Shown piece by piece: positions 27,068 through 36,208 of a stretch of DNA of 64,000 nt. The DNA is from Rhizobacter sp. Root1221 (GTDB lineage Bacteria; Pseudomonadota; Gammaproteobacteria; Burkholderiales; Burkholderiaceae_C): contig NZ_LMDI01000020.1 of NCBI RefSeq assembly GCF_001425785.1, positions 1 through 64,000 of the forward strand, written 5' to 3'. A program made the position numbers and the translations under genes. Each line of letters begins with the position of its first letter. Positions within the stretch are counted from its first letter, which is position 1. The notes under the pieces were generated by a model. It had not been told where the DNA came from, made no database searches, and saw nothing but the letters and a program-made list of their open reading frames with translations.

Positions 27068-27598
27068 TCAGAACGGAATATCGTCGTCCATGTCGTCGAA
27101 GCCGGTGGACGACTTCGCGGCAGGTGCCGGGGCCGGACGCGGCGCCGGAGCGCGGGGAGCCGGGGCGCTGCGTTCGCTGCGCTCACCGCCACCACCACCG
27201 CCACTGCGCTCACGCGGGGCGTAACCGCCACCGCCGCCGCCTTCGTCGCCACCACCGCCGCCGTCACGGCCGCCGAGCAGCTGCATGTTGTCGGCGATGA
27301 TTTCGGTGGTGTACTTTTCGGCGCCGTCCTTGTCTTGCCACTTGCGGGTCTTCAGGCGGCCTTCGACGTACACCGAACGGCCCTTCTTGAGGTACTCACC
27401 GGCGATTTCGGCCAGGCGGTCGTAGAAGACCACGCGGTGCCATTCGGTTTCTTCCATCTTGTCGCCACTGGTCTTGTCTTTCCAGTTGCGCGACGTGGCG
27501 ATGGTGATGTTGCAGATGGCCGCGCCGTTGGCGGTGTACCGGACTTCGGGGTCACGCCCGAGGTTGCCGATGAGGATGACTTTGTTGATGCTGGCCAA
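27068..27598 (-). CDS. ssb: Single-stranded DNA-binding protein
   Basis: 176 residues. The N-terminal OB-fold is canonical ([58 protein letters not shown]). A Gly/Arg/Pro-rich flexible linker follows (about 110-165), and the acidic tip ends in DDDIPF, which recruits partner proteins such as RecQ, RecO and DnaG-associated factors. It acts as a tetramer on single-stranded DNA in replication and repair. It has its own terminator at 27007-27040. Confidence 0.97.
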   Translation of the reverse strand: MASINKVILIGNLGRDPEVRYTANGAAICNITIATSRNWKDKTSGDKMEETEWHRVVFYDRLAEIAGEYLKKGRSVYVEGRLKTRKWQDKDGAEKYTTEIIADNMQLLGGRDGGGGGDEGGGGGGYAPRERSGGGGGGERSERSAPAPRAPAPRPAPAPAAKSSTGFDDMDDDIPF

Positions 27599-27992
27599 GG
27601 TGTCTGGCTCCTGGGTTCCCTGAGGTGCCTGGGCGGAATGCCGCCCCGGGGAGCCTCAAGTGGCGTGTCTGTGGGATGACACCCATTATCGCCGAAGGCC
27701 GTGACGCCCACCGCCTGAACTTTCCCGCCAAAACCCGGTATCGCTGAACCCACGCCGGCGAACATCCTCCCCGCCCCGCCACCCCGGGCATCCACGGCGA
27801 GGGGCCACGATTTCAAGACGCCGGAGGAAGTGTCCACACTCGTGCTGCGGCAGGCCGCACGCAGACCTGTCACTGCGATTCACGGGATGGCGCGGGGCGC
27901 GCCCGTTCCCACAATGGGCGGTCGCGGCTCCCTTCGGGCCCGCGCTTTCACAACAAGGCGCCACACGAAGGCGCCCAAGAGGAAAACACCCC
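27599..27992. other. Divergent intergenic region between ssb and pectinesterase
   Basis: 394 bases that should hold both promoters. A GATAAT at about 27687 (minus strand) could be a -10 element for ssb, but no convincing -35 is seen at the right spacing. I see no gene, repeat or RNA element. Confidence 0.4.
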
Positions 27993-29141
27993 ATGCGACT
28001 GTTCCAACGGCCAGGCACTGCCCTGCGCCTCATTGTCCTGACCCTCTTCGCCGTGAACGGCGTCGCGCCGGCCGCCACGTCGTCGGCCAACCGGCCGATG
28101 CTGAATTCCACCACGCAGGCCTACTACACGCTCGAGAGGTACCTGCTGCGCACCGGCACCATCGGCGAGCTCGCCATCGACCGCTGGAACCCGACGGCCG
28201 GGGCGGGCAGCGGGTTCGCCGCCACTTACACCGTGGCCGCCGACGGCAGCGGCAACTTCACCACCGTGCAGGCGGCCATCGACGCGGCCTCGGGTTCGGC
28301 CCGGGTCTACATCGCCGTGAAACCGGGCACGTACCGCGCCACCGTGTGCGTGCCGGCGAACAAGCCGCCGATCACGCTGTACGGCACCGACAGCGACGCG
28401 GGCCGATCCGTGATCGTCTTCGACAACGCCGGACCGAAGCCGAAGCCATCCGGCACCCCGGCCAATGCCTGCAACCCGAACACCGACGCCACCACGTACG
28501 GGACGTCCGGCAGCACCACCTTCACGGTCGCGGCCAATGACTTCCACGCGAAGAACCTCACCTTCTCGAATGACTACGTGGAGGAAACCTACAGCGGCTC
28601 GGGGCAGCAGGCGGTGGCGCTGAAGACCACCGGCGACCGCCTGATCTTCGACAACGTGCGCGTGCTCGGCCACCAGGATTCGCTGTACCTGTCCACCCGC
28701 GAGGCGGCCACCGTGGCCCGCGCGTACTTCAAGAACAGCCAGGTCCAGGGCGACGTCGACTTCATCTTCGGCCGCGGCACCGCGGTGTTCGACGGCTGCA
28801 CCATCACGTACCTGACGGGGCGCAAAGGCAATGGCGGCAACCACATCGCCCCGTCCACGGCGGCCGGCAACCCGTTCGGTTTCCTGTTCGTCAACAGCCG
28901 CTTCACCCATGACGGCGCATCCGCCGACAGCGTGTCGATCGGCCGCAGCTGGGACGAAGGCGTGGCCGCCGGCACCTACCGGGCCGGCGTCTCGCCCAAC
29001 GGGCAGGCGCTGATCCGCGAGTCCACGATGGACGGGCACATCAAGCTGCAGACGCCCTGGGGCACGTCCACGTCCGGGCGCGTGTACAGCCCGTCGGGCA
29101 ACCGGTTCCGGGAGTACCAGAACACCGGCGCCGGCTCGTAG
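27993..29141 (+). CDS. Secreted pectinesterase (pectin methylesterase)
   Basis: 382 residues. A signal peptide (residues about 1-27, ending APA) directs export. The right-handed beta-helix of carbohydrate esterase family 8 carries all hallmark motifs: GQQAVAL with the conserved Gln, GHQDSLY (first catalytic Asp), GDVDFIFG (second catalytic Asp) and GRSW (Arg that binds the carboxylate). It would demethylate pectin, releasing methanol and polygalacturonate, indicating contact with plant material. No pectate lyase or uptake genes are adjacent, so it stands as a single gene. Confidence 0.92.
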   Translation: MRLFQRPGTALRLIVLTLFAVNGVAPAATSSANRPMLNSTTQAYYTLERYLLRTGTIGELAIDRWNPTAGAGSGFAATYTVAADGSGNFTTVQAAIDAASGSARVYIAVKPGTYRATVCVPANKPPITLYGTDSDAGRSVIVFDNAGPKPKPSGTPANACNPNTDATTYGTSGSTTFTVAANDFHAKNLTFSNDYVEETYSGSGQQAVALKTTGDRLIFDNVRVLGHQDSLYLSTREAATVARAYFKNSQVQGDVDFIFGRGTAVFDGCTITYLTGRKGNGGNHIAPSTAAGNPFGFLFVNSRFTHDGASADSVSIGRSWDEGVAAGTYRAGVSPNGQALIRESTMDGHIKLQTPWGTSTSGRVYSPSGNRFREYQNTGAGS

Positions 29142-29227
29142 GCCTTTTGGAGCGGGTTTCCGGCGGGTACCGGTTGCGGCGGGAGGTACGATGCGGTTCG
29201 GCGCCCGCCGCCCTACCCCGATCCGCC

Positions 29228-31147
29228 ATGCCTGCTGCACCTTCCCTCGTTCCATCCCAGCCCCTTCCGGCCGATCCATCGTCCATCCTGCACGAGGTGT
29301 TCGGCTACACGGCGTTCCGGGGCCAGCAGCAAGACATCGTGGACCACGTGGTGGCCGGCGGCGACGCGCTGGTGCTGATGCCCACCGGCGGCGGCAAGAG
29401 CCTCTGCTACCAGGTGCCGGCCATTGCGCGGCACCGTGCGGGCCGGGGCGTGGCGCTGGTGGTGAGCCCGCTCATCGCGCTGATGCACGACCAGGTGGGC
29501 GCCCTCGAGGAAGCGGGCGTTCACGCATCGTTCCTCAATTCATCGCTCACCAGCGAAGACGCCCAGCGCATCGAACGCGAGATGATGAGCGGCCGGCTCG
29601 TGATGCTGTACGCCGCGCCCGAACGCATCGCCACGCCGCGTTTCCTGGCCCAGCTCGATTCGCTGTACGAACGCGGCCTGCTGAGTCTCTTCGCCATCGA
29701 CGAAGCCCACTGCGTGAGCCAGTGGGGCCACGACTTCCGCGAAGATTACCTGTCGCTGAACGTGTTGCACGAGCGGTACCCCGCCGTGCCCCGCATCGCC
29801 CTCACCGCCACCGCCGACGACCTCACCCGCGCCGACATGATCGAGCGGCTGCAGCTCGGCGAAGCGCGTGTGTTCATCAGCAGCTTCGACCGCCCCAACA
29901 TCCGCTACAGCATCGTCGAGAAAGACAACGCGCGCGCCCAGCTGCTGCGTTTCATCGGCGACGAGCACGAGGGCGACGCCGGCATCGTCTATTGCCAGTC
30001 GCGCAAGAAGGTCGACGAAACCGCCGCGTGGCTGGTGGAAGAAGGGGTGAGCGCGCTGCCATACCACGCCGGCCTCGACGCCGCGGTGCGCAAGCGCAAC
30101 CAGGACCGCTTCCTCCGCGAGGACAGCATCGTCATGGTGGCCACCGTGGCATTCGGCATGGGCATCGACAAACCCGACGTGCGGTTCGTGGCCCACCTCG
30201 ACCTGCCCAAGAACATCGAAGGTTATTACCAGGAAACGGGCCGTGCCGGCCGCGACGGCGCTGCAGCCGACGCCTGGATGACCTACGGCCTCGCCGACGT
30301 GGTGAACCAGCGCCGCATGATCGACGAAAGCCCCGCTGGCGAAGAATTCAAGCGCGGCCAGCGCGGCAAGCTCGATGCGCTGCTGGCCCTGGCCGAATCC
30401 CACGACTGCCGGCGCGTGCGCCTGCTCGACTACTTCGGCGAACCGAGCCAGCCTTGCGGCAACTGCGACAACTGCCTGAGCCCGCCCGCCACGTGGGACG
30501 CCACCGAGGCCGCGCGCAAGGCGCTCAGCTGCATCTACCGCTTCCACCAGAACAACGGCCAGCGCTTCGGCGCGGGCCACCTGATCGACGTGTTGCGCGG
30601 CAAGGTCACCGACAAGGTCACGCAGTACAGGCACGAATCGCTGTCCACGTTCGGCATCGGCGCCGATGTGGCCGAAACCCAGTGGCGCGCCGTGCTGCGC
30701 CAACTCATCGCGCTGGGTTACCTGCGCACCGAGGGCGAGTGGAACACCCTCGAACTCACGCCCACCGCCCGCGAAGTGTTGCGCGGTGAAGTGCCCATGC
30801 TGCTGCGCCGCGCCAGCGACACCCCGCGCAGCCGCGGCAAGGGCACACGCGGCAAGGACACACGCGGCACCACCACGGGACGCACCAAAGAACGCGCGCC
30901 CCCCATCGCCCTGGACGACGCCGCACTCGCCCGCTTCGGCGAACTCAAGTCCTGGCGGGCCGAGGTGGCCCGCGAGCACAACCTGCCCGCCTTCGTCGTG
31001 TTCCACGACGCCACGCTCGCCGAGATGGCCCGCGCCGCGCCCGGCACGCTCGATGCGCTGAGCGAGATCAGCGGCGTGGGCACGAAAAAGCTTGAGGCAT
31101 ACGGCAAAGAGATCCTCCGCGTGCTGGCCGCCGCCCCTGCCCAGTAG
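29228..31147 (+). CDS. recQ: ATP-dependent DNA helicase RecQ
   Basis: 639 residues. Helicase motifs in order: [17 protein letters not shown] (motif 0), PTGGGKS (Walker A, about 52-58), [14 protein letters not shown] (Walker B and aromatic-rich loop), [10 protein letters not shown] (motif VI). Then the RecQ zinc site ([10 protein letters not shown]...CGNCDNC), a winged-helix RQC domain and a C-terminal HRDC-like domain (about 560-635, [15 protein letters not shown]). A basic Arg/Lys/Thr-rich linker separates RQC and HRDC. It unwinds DNA 3' to 5' in RecF-type repair. The ATG at 29228 gives the family-typical start; a longer in-frame start at 29147 would add 27 unlikely residues. Confidence 0.95.
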   Translation: MPAAPSLVPSQPLPADPSSILHEVFGYTAFRGQQQDIVDHVVAGGDALVLMPTGGGKSLCYQVPAIARHRAGRGVALVVSPLIALMHDQVGALEEAGVHASFLNSSLTSEDAQRIEREMMSGRLVMLYAAPERIATPRFLAQLDSLYERGLLSLFAIDEAHCVSQWGHDFREDYLSLNVLHERYPAVPRIALTATADDLTRADMIERLQLGEARVFISSFDRPNIRYSIVEKDNARAQLLRFIGDEHEGDAGIVYCQSRKKVDETAAWLVEEGVSALPYHAGLDAAVRKRNQDRFLREDSIVMVATVAFGMGIDKPDVRFVAHLDLPKNIEGYYQETGRAGRDGAAADAWMTYGLADVVNQRRMIDESPAGEEFKRGQRGKLDALLALAESHDCRRVRLLDYFGEPSQPCGNCDNCLSPPATWDATEAARKALSCIYRFHQNNGQRFGAGHLIDVLRGKVTDKVTQYRHESLSTFGIGADVAETQWRAVLRQLIALGYLRTEGEWNTLELTPTAREVLRGEVPMLLRRASDTPRSRGKGTRGKDTRGTTTGRTKERAPPIALDDAALARFGELKSWRAEVAREHNLPAFVVFHDATLAEMARAAPGTLDALSEISGVGTKKLEAYGKEILRVLAAAPAQ

Positions 31148-31263
31148 CCCCGGCGAACGCCCATTGCTGTCCGGGGAAAATCTGTTGCGCCGACCGGTTG
31201 AACTCCCCGGGACTGCATCGAGAGAAGCGCTGACGCAACGACGCCACGAGTCATCCCTCTTTT

Positions 31264-31354
31264 GTCATCCCGGCGCAGGCCGGGATCTCCAGCGGTGGAC
31301 GGGAACGCTGCTGTTGAGCGAGAAGGTGGAGATCCCGGCCTTCGCCGGGATGAC
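31264..31354. repeat. Paired inverted REP-like element
   Basis: GTCATCCCGGCGcaGGCCGG (31264-31283 and on to TCTCCA) is mirrored by TGGAGATCCCGGCcttCGCC (31327-31346 and on to GGGATGAC at 31354). The arms of about 27 bases pair over a 33-base spacer, and each arm is itself a small hairpin. GTCATCCCGGC-type elements of this kind are common intergenic repeats in related proteobacteria. Confidence 0.75.
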
Positions 31355-31401
31355 CGAGATTTTCCCCGGACAGCAATGGGCTTTCGCCGGAACGACAAGC
31401 A

Positions 31402-31547
31402 TCGGGCGAGCCAGCGAAGCGGCAAAGCCCCGAAGCGCGTGCGCCAGGAAAGCAAGCGAAGCGACAGATCAAGCTACCGCCGTGCCCGCCCCCGGGCGAC
31501 CGCGGACTCCCCCATGCGGGGACTGGCGCGAAGCGCCGTAGGGGGTC
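31402..31547 (-). repeat. Dispersed intergenic repeat, copy A
   Basis: Read on the minus strand, this about 145-base segment begins CCCCCTACGGCGCTT and contains GGTAGCTTGATCTGTCGC. It is about 80 percent identical by eye to 34640-34789 on the plus strand. The pair flanks a 3.1-kb four-gene segment in inverted orientation. Confidence 0.7.
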
Positions 31548-31681
31548 AGACTTTTCCGACATCCATTGCGCACAACAGCCTGTTCACTTCACCGGACAAC
31601 AGGTTCAAACTGACCGTTCAGCTTCGCCACAGGGAGCCTCGCCCAATCAGGCTCAGAACCGCCTACCGAAAGGAAAATGTC

Positions 31682-31987
31682 ATGACTGCCTCCTCGCTGC
31701 AAAACGCCAAGACCAACATCGCCGACCGCCTCGCGCTCTCGGCCGACTCGGCCATCCACTCCACCCAGTACGCCGCCAACAAGGCGTTCGACCGCCTCTC
31801 CGGGGGTGTGGAATCGCTGCGGGGCCGTGCCGGCCCGCTGATGGAAAGGGCCGCACTGAAGGCCGATGCCAGCAAGCACTACATCGAGGAACGCCCGATG
31901 AAGTCGCTGCTGATCGCTGCCGCCACCGGCGCAGCATTGGCAGCCTTGTTGTCCTGGGCAGGCCGCTCGCGCAGCAGCCGCCTGTGA
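31682..31987 (+). CDS. Small DUF883/ElaB-YqjD-like membrane-anchored protein
   Basis: 101 residues. An amphipathic helical body (about 1-68) leads to HYIEERPMKSLLIAAATGAA, the C-tail pattern of the ElaB/YqjD/DUF883 family (Arg-Pro before a single transmembrane helix, residues about 73-93), then a short basic end. In E. coli such proteins are inner-membrane anchored, ribosome-associated and induced in stationary phase. A typical start is supported by AAAGGAAAATGTC upstream of the ATG. The assignment is by pattern only. Confidence 0.7.
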   Translation: MTASSLQNAKTNIADRLALSADSAIHSTQYAANKAFDRLSGGVESLRGRAGPLMERAALKADASKHYIEERPMKSLLIAAATGAALAALLSWAGRSRSSRL

Positions 31988-32095
31988 CCCCCCACGCACC
32001 GCCCGCCTCCGGGTGGTGAGACCCGCCGGCAGCAAGGCCTTTGCTCCGGCGGGCATCATGCTTGCCTGCACCGTTGCAGTCACCAGGGCCAAGCC

Positions 32096-32542
32096 ATGTC
32101 CAACGACTCGACCCCCGTCACCCCCGCACCGCTGAAGGTCTACCTCGTCGAAGACAGCACCGTCATTCGCGACAACCTGATCGAAGCACTCCACGAGACA
32201 CTCCCGCTCGAGCTCGTGGGGGTCGCCAGCAACGAGGACGCGTTGCGCGCGTGGCTTCGTGCCGGCAACACCGCGTGCGACCTCGTCATCGTGGACATCT
32301 TCCTCGACGGCGGCTCCGGCCTGGGTGTGCTCGCCGCCCGCAGTGAGTTCAACGCCCCCGGCCGCTGGGTCGTGCTCAGCAACCACGCCACCCCGGAAAT
32401 GCGCCGCAAGTGCGCCGAACTGGGCGCCGACGCCGTGTTCGACAAGAGCAACGAGATCGAAGCGCTGATGCTCTATTGCAAGCGCCTCGCCGGCATCGAT
32501 GCGATCGGGGACGCGCGGAACAGCCTCGAAGCGGCCCTCTGA
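32096..32542 (+). CDS. Stand-alone response-regulator receiver protein
   Basis: 148 residues consisting of one CheY-like receiver domain (about 13-130). The acidic pocket is VEDS (Glu19-Asp20), the phospho-acceptor is Asp67 in LVIVDIFL, the Ser switch is in VVLSNHA and the conserved Lys in VFDKS (about 117). There is no output domain, and no partner kinase is adjacent; the hybrid kinase at 46809 is 14 kb away. It could act as a phosphate sink or by protein-protein contact. Confidence 0.85.
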   Translation: MSNDSTPVTPAPLKVYLVEDSTVIRDNLIEALHETLPLELVGVASNEDALRAWLRAGNTACDLVIVDIFLDGGSGLGVLAARSEFNAPGRWVVLSNHATPEMRRKCAELGADAVFDKSNEIEALMLYCKRLAGIDAIGDARNSLEAAL

Positions 32543-32617
32543 CACGGCAGGCGGCCGCCGGGAGGTGACGGGGCGCGAAGGCACAATGCCCGTTCGCCCC
32601 GCCTTTTCTCGCCGCCG

Positions 32618-34060
32618 ATGCCTTTTCGCCTGCCACGCGCCCTGATCGCACTGGCCACCGCGCTGATCACCTGGTCGGCGGCCGCTGCCACCACGCCCAC
32701 TTGCACCGACCGCCAGCGCGCTGCCGAGCGCCCCGCCGGCGTGCCCGCCCAGCTGCCCGAACTCACCTACCGGTGCGAGCGGCTCGACCACAGCGGCACG
32801 GCGGTGTGGATCGGCGAGGCGGGCCGCCAGCACGACACCAGCGTGTTGCTCGTGCACGGGCTCGGCCACATGGCCCACCGCGACTGGCGTGAGGTGATCG
32901 GCCCGCTGGCTGCGCACTTCCACGTGATCGTGGTGGACCTGCCGGGCTTCGGGGCATCGGACGCCCTGGGCCGCGGCCACTCTTTCGCCGACCTGGACCG
33001 CGCCCTCGACGAGGTGGTGGCACGCCACGCCCGCGGTGGGCGTGCCCATGTGGTGGGCCATTCGCTCGGCGGTGCCGTGAGCCTGAACTTCGCGCACCGG
33101 CACCCTGACCGCGTGGACCGGCTCGTGCTGGTCGATGCCGCCGGCATCCTGCTGATGAACCTGCTGGCGATGACCCCCGAGCGGGTCGCGCTGCCGGAAG
33201 TGGGCATCGCCGGGGTGGACCGCGTGATGCGGCGGGTCGATGCACGCGTCAATGGCTGGGGCCGTTCGCTCGTGGGCCGCATCGACAACAACGTGGACCT
33301 CGGCCGCTGGCTCAAGCGCAACCCCGCGGCGCGCCATGCCCTGCTCGGCCCGCACACGCAGGTGAATGCCGCCATCGGCCTGATGGAACACGACTTCAGT
33401 GCGGCCGTGCGCGAGGTGCGCGCACCCACCACGCTGATCTGGGGCGCCGATGACCCGGTGGCGCCGGTGCGCACGGGCCGTGCGCTGGCCGCCCGGATGA
33501 ACGATGCCCGCCTGCACGTGATCGACCACGCCGCCCACGTGCCGATGAACCAGCGTCCAGTCGAGTTCCAGGCCCTGCTGATGACGGCACTGGCCGGGCC
33601 GGCCGAACCGGGCGAGGATTCCCCCGCGGTGCCACGGGCCTCCCAGGGCGACATGGCCTGCGACGCACGCCTCGGTGCGCAGTACACCGGCCGCTTCGGC
33701 CACATCGAACTCGTGAACTGCCAGGCCGTGGTGATCCGCGACGCCCAGCTCGACCGGCTCACGATGGTCAACTCGACCGCCACGCTCGACAACGTCACCA
33801 TCGGCACGGGCGACGGGGTGGCGATGGACGCGCGGCGCAGCAAGGTGGTGGCCACCGGCGTGACGCTGTCTGGCCGCGTGGCGGTGCGGGCTGACGCCAG
33901 CACGCTGGACCTCGCTGCCGCGCGGCTCTCGGCGTCCGAGCGGGGCGTGGAGGTGGTGACCCCGAGCTGGATCTATTTCTCGATCAGCCAGATCGAGGCG
34001 CCGGACCACCGCGGCAGCGCCCACCTGGCGTGGCCCACCATCCCCTCGCCGCCACCCTGA
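32618..34060 (+). CDS. Secreted alpha/beta hydrolase with C-terminal beta-helix-like extension
   Basis: 480 residues. A signal peptide (about 1-23) is followed by an alpha/beta hydrolase domain (about 45-325): HGLGH oxyanion segment, nucleophile GHSLGG (Ser about 149), GADDPV with the likely Asp and IDHAAHVP with the His. This triad fits esterase, lipase or haloperoxidase-type enzymes. The last about 130 residues contain short stacked repeats (LVNCQAVVIRDAQL, MVNSTATLDNVTIGTGDG, KVVATGVTLSGRV) like one side of a small right-handed beta-helix. That fusion is unusual, since plain hydrolases end near 300 residues. Probably periplasmic; substrate unknown. Confidence 0.75.
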   Translation: MPFRLPRALIALATALITWSAAAATTPTCTDRQRAAERPAGVPAQLPELTYRCERLDHSGTAVWIGEAGRQHDTSVLLVHGLGHMAHRDWREVIGPLAAHFHVIVVDLPGFGASDALGRGHSFADLDRALDEVVARHARGGRAHVVGHSLGGAVSLNFAHRHPDRVDRLVLVDAAGILLMNLLAMTPERVALPEVGIAGVDRVMRRVDARVNGWGRSLVGRIDNNVDLGRWLKRNPAARHALLGPHTQVNAAIGLMEHDFSAAVREVRAPTTLIWGADDPVAPVRTGRALAARMNDARLHVIDHAAHVPMNQRPVEFQALLMTALAGPAEPGEDSPAVPRASQGDMACDARLGAQYTGRFGHIELVNCQAVVIRDAQLDRLTMVNSTATLDNVTIGTGDGVAMDARRSKVVATGVTLSGRVAVRADASTLDLAAARLSASERGVEVVTPSWIYFSISQIEAPDHRGSAHLAWPTIPSPPP

Positions 34061-34202
34061 TGTCCGGCATCCGGCAGTTCGAGGTCACTGCGGAATAGTG
34101 CCGTGCGCTAGTGCACACCAACACCGGTGATCACGCCGCGGGGGCTTGCTTTCACCGTGACGGTGCCGAAGACAGGGGTCAATGAGTTGCGGATCCCATG
34201 CC

Positions 34203-34637
34203 ATGCGCTACCTTCTTCGCCGTTGCCTGTTTGCCCTGATGTCCGTGGTGTCATGCACCGCCTGGTGCGCGGACAACACCGCCGCCGAGCCCAAGAAGGA
34301 CGTGATCGGGTTCCACCTGTTCAGCCAGCACGTTCCTGCGGCGAGCTACAACAACCTGAACCCCGGGATCTACTACAGGCTCGCGGAAGGCCCGGTAGCC
34401 GGCATCTACCGCAACTCGGTGCGGCGCACGAGCGTGTATGCCGGCTACACGTGGCAATACAACCGCTTCGACCTGACCACCGGTTTCGTGACCGGCTACA
34501 CCCGGGGCGCCCAGCCGCTGCTGGTGCCGTCGATGGCGCTGTTCACCTACCGTGGCGTGACAACGCGGCTGGCATTCATTCCCCGCATCGAAAAGCGGAT
34601 TGGCTCCCACGTGCTCCACATCGTCGCTGAAATTTAG
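34203..34637 (+). CDS. Exported small beta-rich protein of unknown function
   Basis: 144 residues. The start at ATG 34203 gives a clean signal peptide (MRYLLRRCLFALMSVVS... with cleavage about residue 23 after CADN context); an upstream ATG at 34182 is possible. The mature part contains FHLFSQHVPAASYNNLNPGI, YRNSVRRTSVYAGYTW and alternating hydrophobic strands, suggesting a small barrel or periplasmic beta-sandwich. Similar NPGIY...YRNS...SVYAGYTW patterns occur in small proteobacterial and phage-borne proteins of unknown role. No partner gene adjoins. Confidence 0.6.
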   Translation: MRYLLRRCLFALMSVVSCTAWCADNTAAEPKKDVIGFHLFSQHVPAASYNNLNPGIYYRLAEGPVAGIYRNSVRRTSVYAGYTWQYNRFDLTTGFVTGYTRGAQPLLVPSMALFTYRGVTTRLAFIPRIEKRIGSHVLHIVAEI

Positions 34638-34639
34638 GC

Positions 34640-34789
34640 CCCCTACGGCGCTTGCGCGCCGGTCCCCCCATGGGGGAGCCCACGGTCGCCCGGGAGACCC
34701 GGGCTCGGTGGTAGCTTGATCTGTCGCGTCGCTTTGCTTGCTCGCCTGGCGTTCGCGTCTCGGGGCTTCGCTTTGCTCGCCGCTGGTCT
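34640..34789 (+). repeat. Dispersed intergenic repeat, copy B
   Basis: Begins CCCCCTACGGCGCTT directly after the stop at 34637 and contains GGTAGCTTGATCTGTCGC. It matches 31402-31547 in reverse complement at about 80 percent over 145 bases, with small indels. Confidence 0.7.
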
Positions 34790-34823
34790 CGCGGGTTCAT
34801 CCCATCAAGGGGATGAGCCCGCG
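34790..34823. repeat. Strong hairpin next to dispersed repeat
   Basis: CGCGGGTTCATCCC pairs with GGGGATGAGCCCGCG over a 5-base loop, with a single G-T wobble. There is no T-tract. It may be part of the same repeat element or a factor-dependent terminator for flanking genes. Confidence 0.55.
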
Positions 34824-34894
34824 CGGCGAGCGAGCGAAGCGATGCAATGCCCCGAAACGCGGCGGCGCATCACCATGCGCCCTGTCATCTTGCC

Positions 34895-35749
34895 TCACGG
34901 CTCGGCGGCGGCCCTCGCATCGCTGCGCCACGGGGTCCAGATCAGTGCCACGAGCACGCCGGCCGTCGTGCGCTTCTGGAACAACGGGCTGTCCTCGTTG
35001 GCGGCGCCGGCGTGGAAGTTGACGGACGCGCCGGCACTGGCGGAGAGCGTGGACGTGAGGCGGCGCACGTAACCCGCGCGCAGCGTGCTGCCGAAGTAGC
35101 CGGCGCGGGCATCGTAGGCGGGGCGGGTGGCGGTCGCGTAGGCAGGGTCCACCTGGTAGAAGTAATCGTGCAGCTTTTCGCTGCCCCACAGGAACTGGGC
35201 GCCGGCCTGCACCTGGCTCGCGGCATCGGGCCAGCCGCGGCGGGTCCAGCGGAACTCCTGCTCCACCACCACGCCGCGGCCGTTGGTGTTGCGGCCGTCG
35301 GTCGAGAACACCGCACGGGCCTTCAGGTGAGCGCTGACCTGCTGGCCGCCATCGAGCTGCACCTTGTAGACGGCCTGGGGGCCCAGCTGGAACAGGTAGT
35401 CGAGGTCGGGCATGCCGGCACGGGCGCCGTTCGCCCGGGCGTTGAACCCCGCCGCCCCGGAGAAGTCGAGGCGCAGGTTGCCGGACTGCAGCAGCTGACC
35501 ACGCACGCCGTCGTCGTCCACCTTGAGCCAGGGGCCACGGTAGATCAGGATGGGCGCCACCGCACCGCGCCAGCGGCGCGTGCCGGCGGCCGGGTAGTCG
35601 GGGCCGTTGGCGCCAAGCACGGCCACGCCGGCTTCCCAGAGCGGCCGGCCCTCGGGCAGCGGGGCGGGCGGGGTCTGGGCCCAGGCGGCGCCAACCGGCA
35701 GCAAGGCGCCCAGGAACAATGACAGGGTTCGGAGGGTGGGATTCGGCAT
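34895..35749 (-). CDS. MipA/OmpV-family outer-membrane protein
   Basis: 284 residues. Signal peptide about 1-25 (ending AWA-Q). Family features: PLWEAGVAVLGANGPDYPAAG near the mature N-terminus, APILIYRGPWLKVDDDGVRG, and a series of amphipathic strands ending in an Arg-rich tail (RSDARAAAEP). The family includes E. coli MipA, which scaffolds MltA and PBP1B, and Vibrio OmpV. Some members act as porins or confer polymyxin or aminoglycoside responses. The ATG at 35749 (MPNPTLR) is preferred over one four codons upstream. Monocistronic by context. Confidence 0.82.
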   Translation of the reverse strand: MPNPTLRTLSLFLGALLPVGAAWAQTPPAPLPEGRPLWEAGVAVLGANGPDYPAAGTRRWRGAVAPILIYRGPWLKVDDDGVRGQLLQSGNLRLDFSGAAGFNARANGARAGMPDLDYLFQLGPQAVYKVQLDGGQQVSAHLKARAVFSTDGRNTNGRGVVVEQEFRWTRRGWPDAASQVQAGAQFLWGSEKLHDYFYQVDPAYATATRPAYDARAGYFGSTLRAGYVRRLTSTLSASAGASVNFHAGAANEDSPLFQKRTTAGVLVALIWTPWRSDARAAAEP

Positions 35750-35792
35750 GGCGCGAACCATACCCGATCCGCTTGTCCTCCCGACAGCCCGT

Positions 35793-36176
35793 TCAGCGCA
35801 CGGCCAGGCTCAACACCTCGCTGGTGCCCACCTCACCATCCCCATCGACCGCCTGCGCGAGCAGGTTCAGCGACAAGCGGCCATCGGACGGCACCACCAG
35901 CACCGCCTCGAACGGTGGCGCGAGGTCGGTGCCGAGCGAGACGAGGCTGTTGCCGTCGTAGCGGTAGAAGGTGACGCGGTCCACGTAGCCGCTGTCGTCG
36001 GCCGCCGCCGCGGTAAGCCGCACCGTCTGGCCGGGGGTGACGTCGAAGGCCGACGCCACCAGGTCCACGCGCGGCGGGTCGTTGTCGCCCCACGTGTAGC
36101 CGAGGTACACGCCGCCCCCGCAGCCGGCCAGCAGCAGCGGGGCGATCCACCCGGCGAAACGCGCGCACGTCGTCAT
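35793..36176 (-). CDS. Small lipoprotein with Ig-like domain
   Basis: 127 residues. The lipobox LLLAGC gives a lipidated Cys at about residue 19. The remaining 100 residues form a single Ig/cadherin-like beta-sandwich (PPRVDLVASAFDVTPGQTVR, DDSGYVDRVTFYRYDG, AQAVDGDGEVGTS). The in-frame upstream ATG at 36212 would spoil the signal peptide. It lies 32 bases downstream of the VWA gene on the same strand, so the two are probably co-transcribed. Confidence 0.7.
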   Translation of the reverse strand: MTTCARFAGWIAPLLLAGCGGGVYLGYTWGDNDPPRVDLVASAFDVTPGQTVRLTAAAADDSGYVDRVTFYRYDGNSLVSLGTDLAPPFEAVLVVPSDGRLSLNLLAQAVDGDGEVGTSEVLSLAVR

Positions 36177-36208
36177 CGCTCGATCGTACGCCCGACCGCC
36201 ACGCCCGT

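Larger units (their letters stand above)
31148..31681. other. Repeat-rich intergenic region between recQ and DUF883-like gene
   Basis: 534 bases with no convincing gene. It holds the inverted-repeat element at 31264-31354, the 18-mer shared with 139-156, and one copy (31402-31547) of a dispersed repeat whose second copy, in opposite orientation, lies at 34640-34789. Confidence 0.65.

Noticed and set aside
31402..34823. Possible transposon or integrative element bounded by inverted repeats
   Set aside because: No transposase or integrase lies between the repeats and no target-site duplication is visible; treated as dispersed repeats only.
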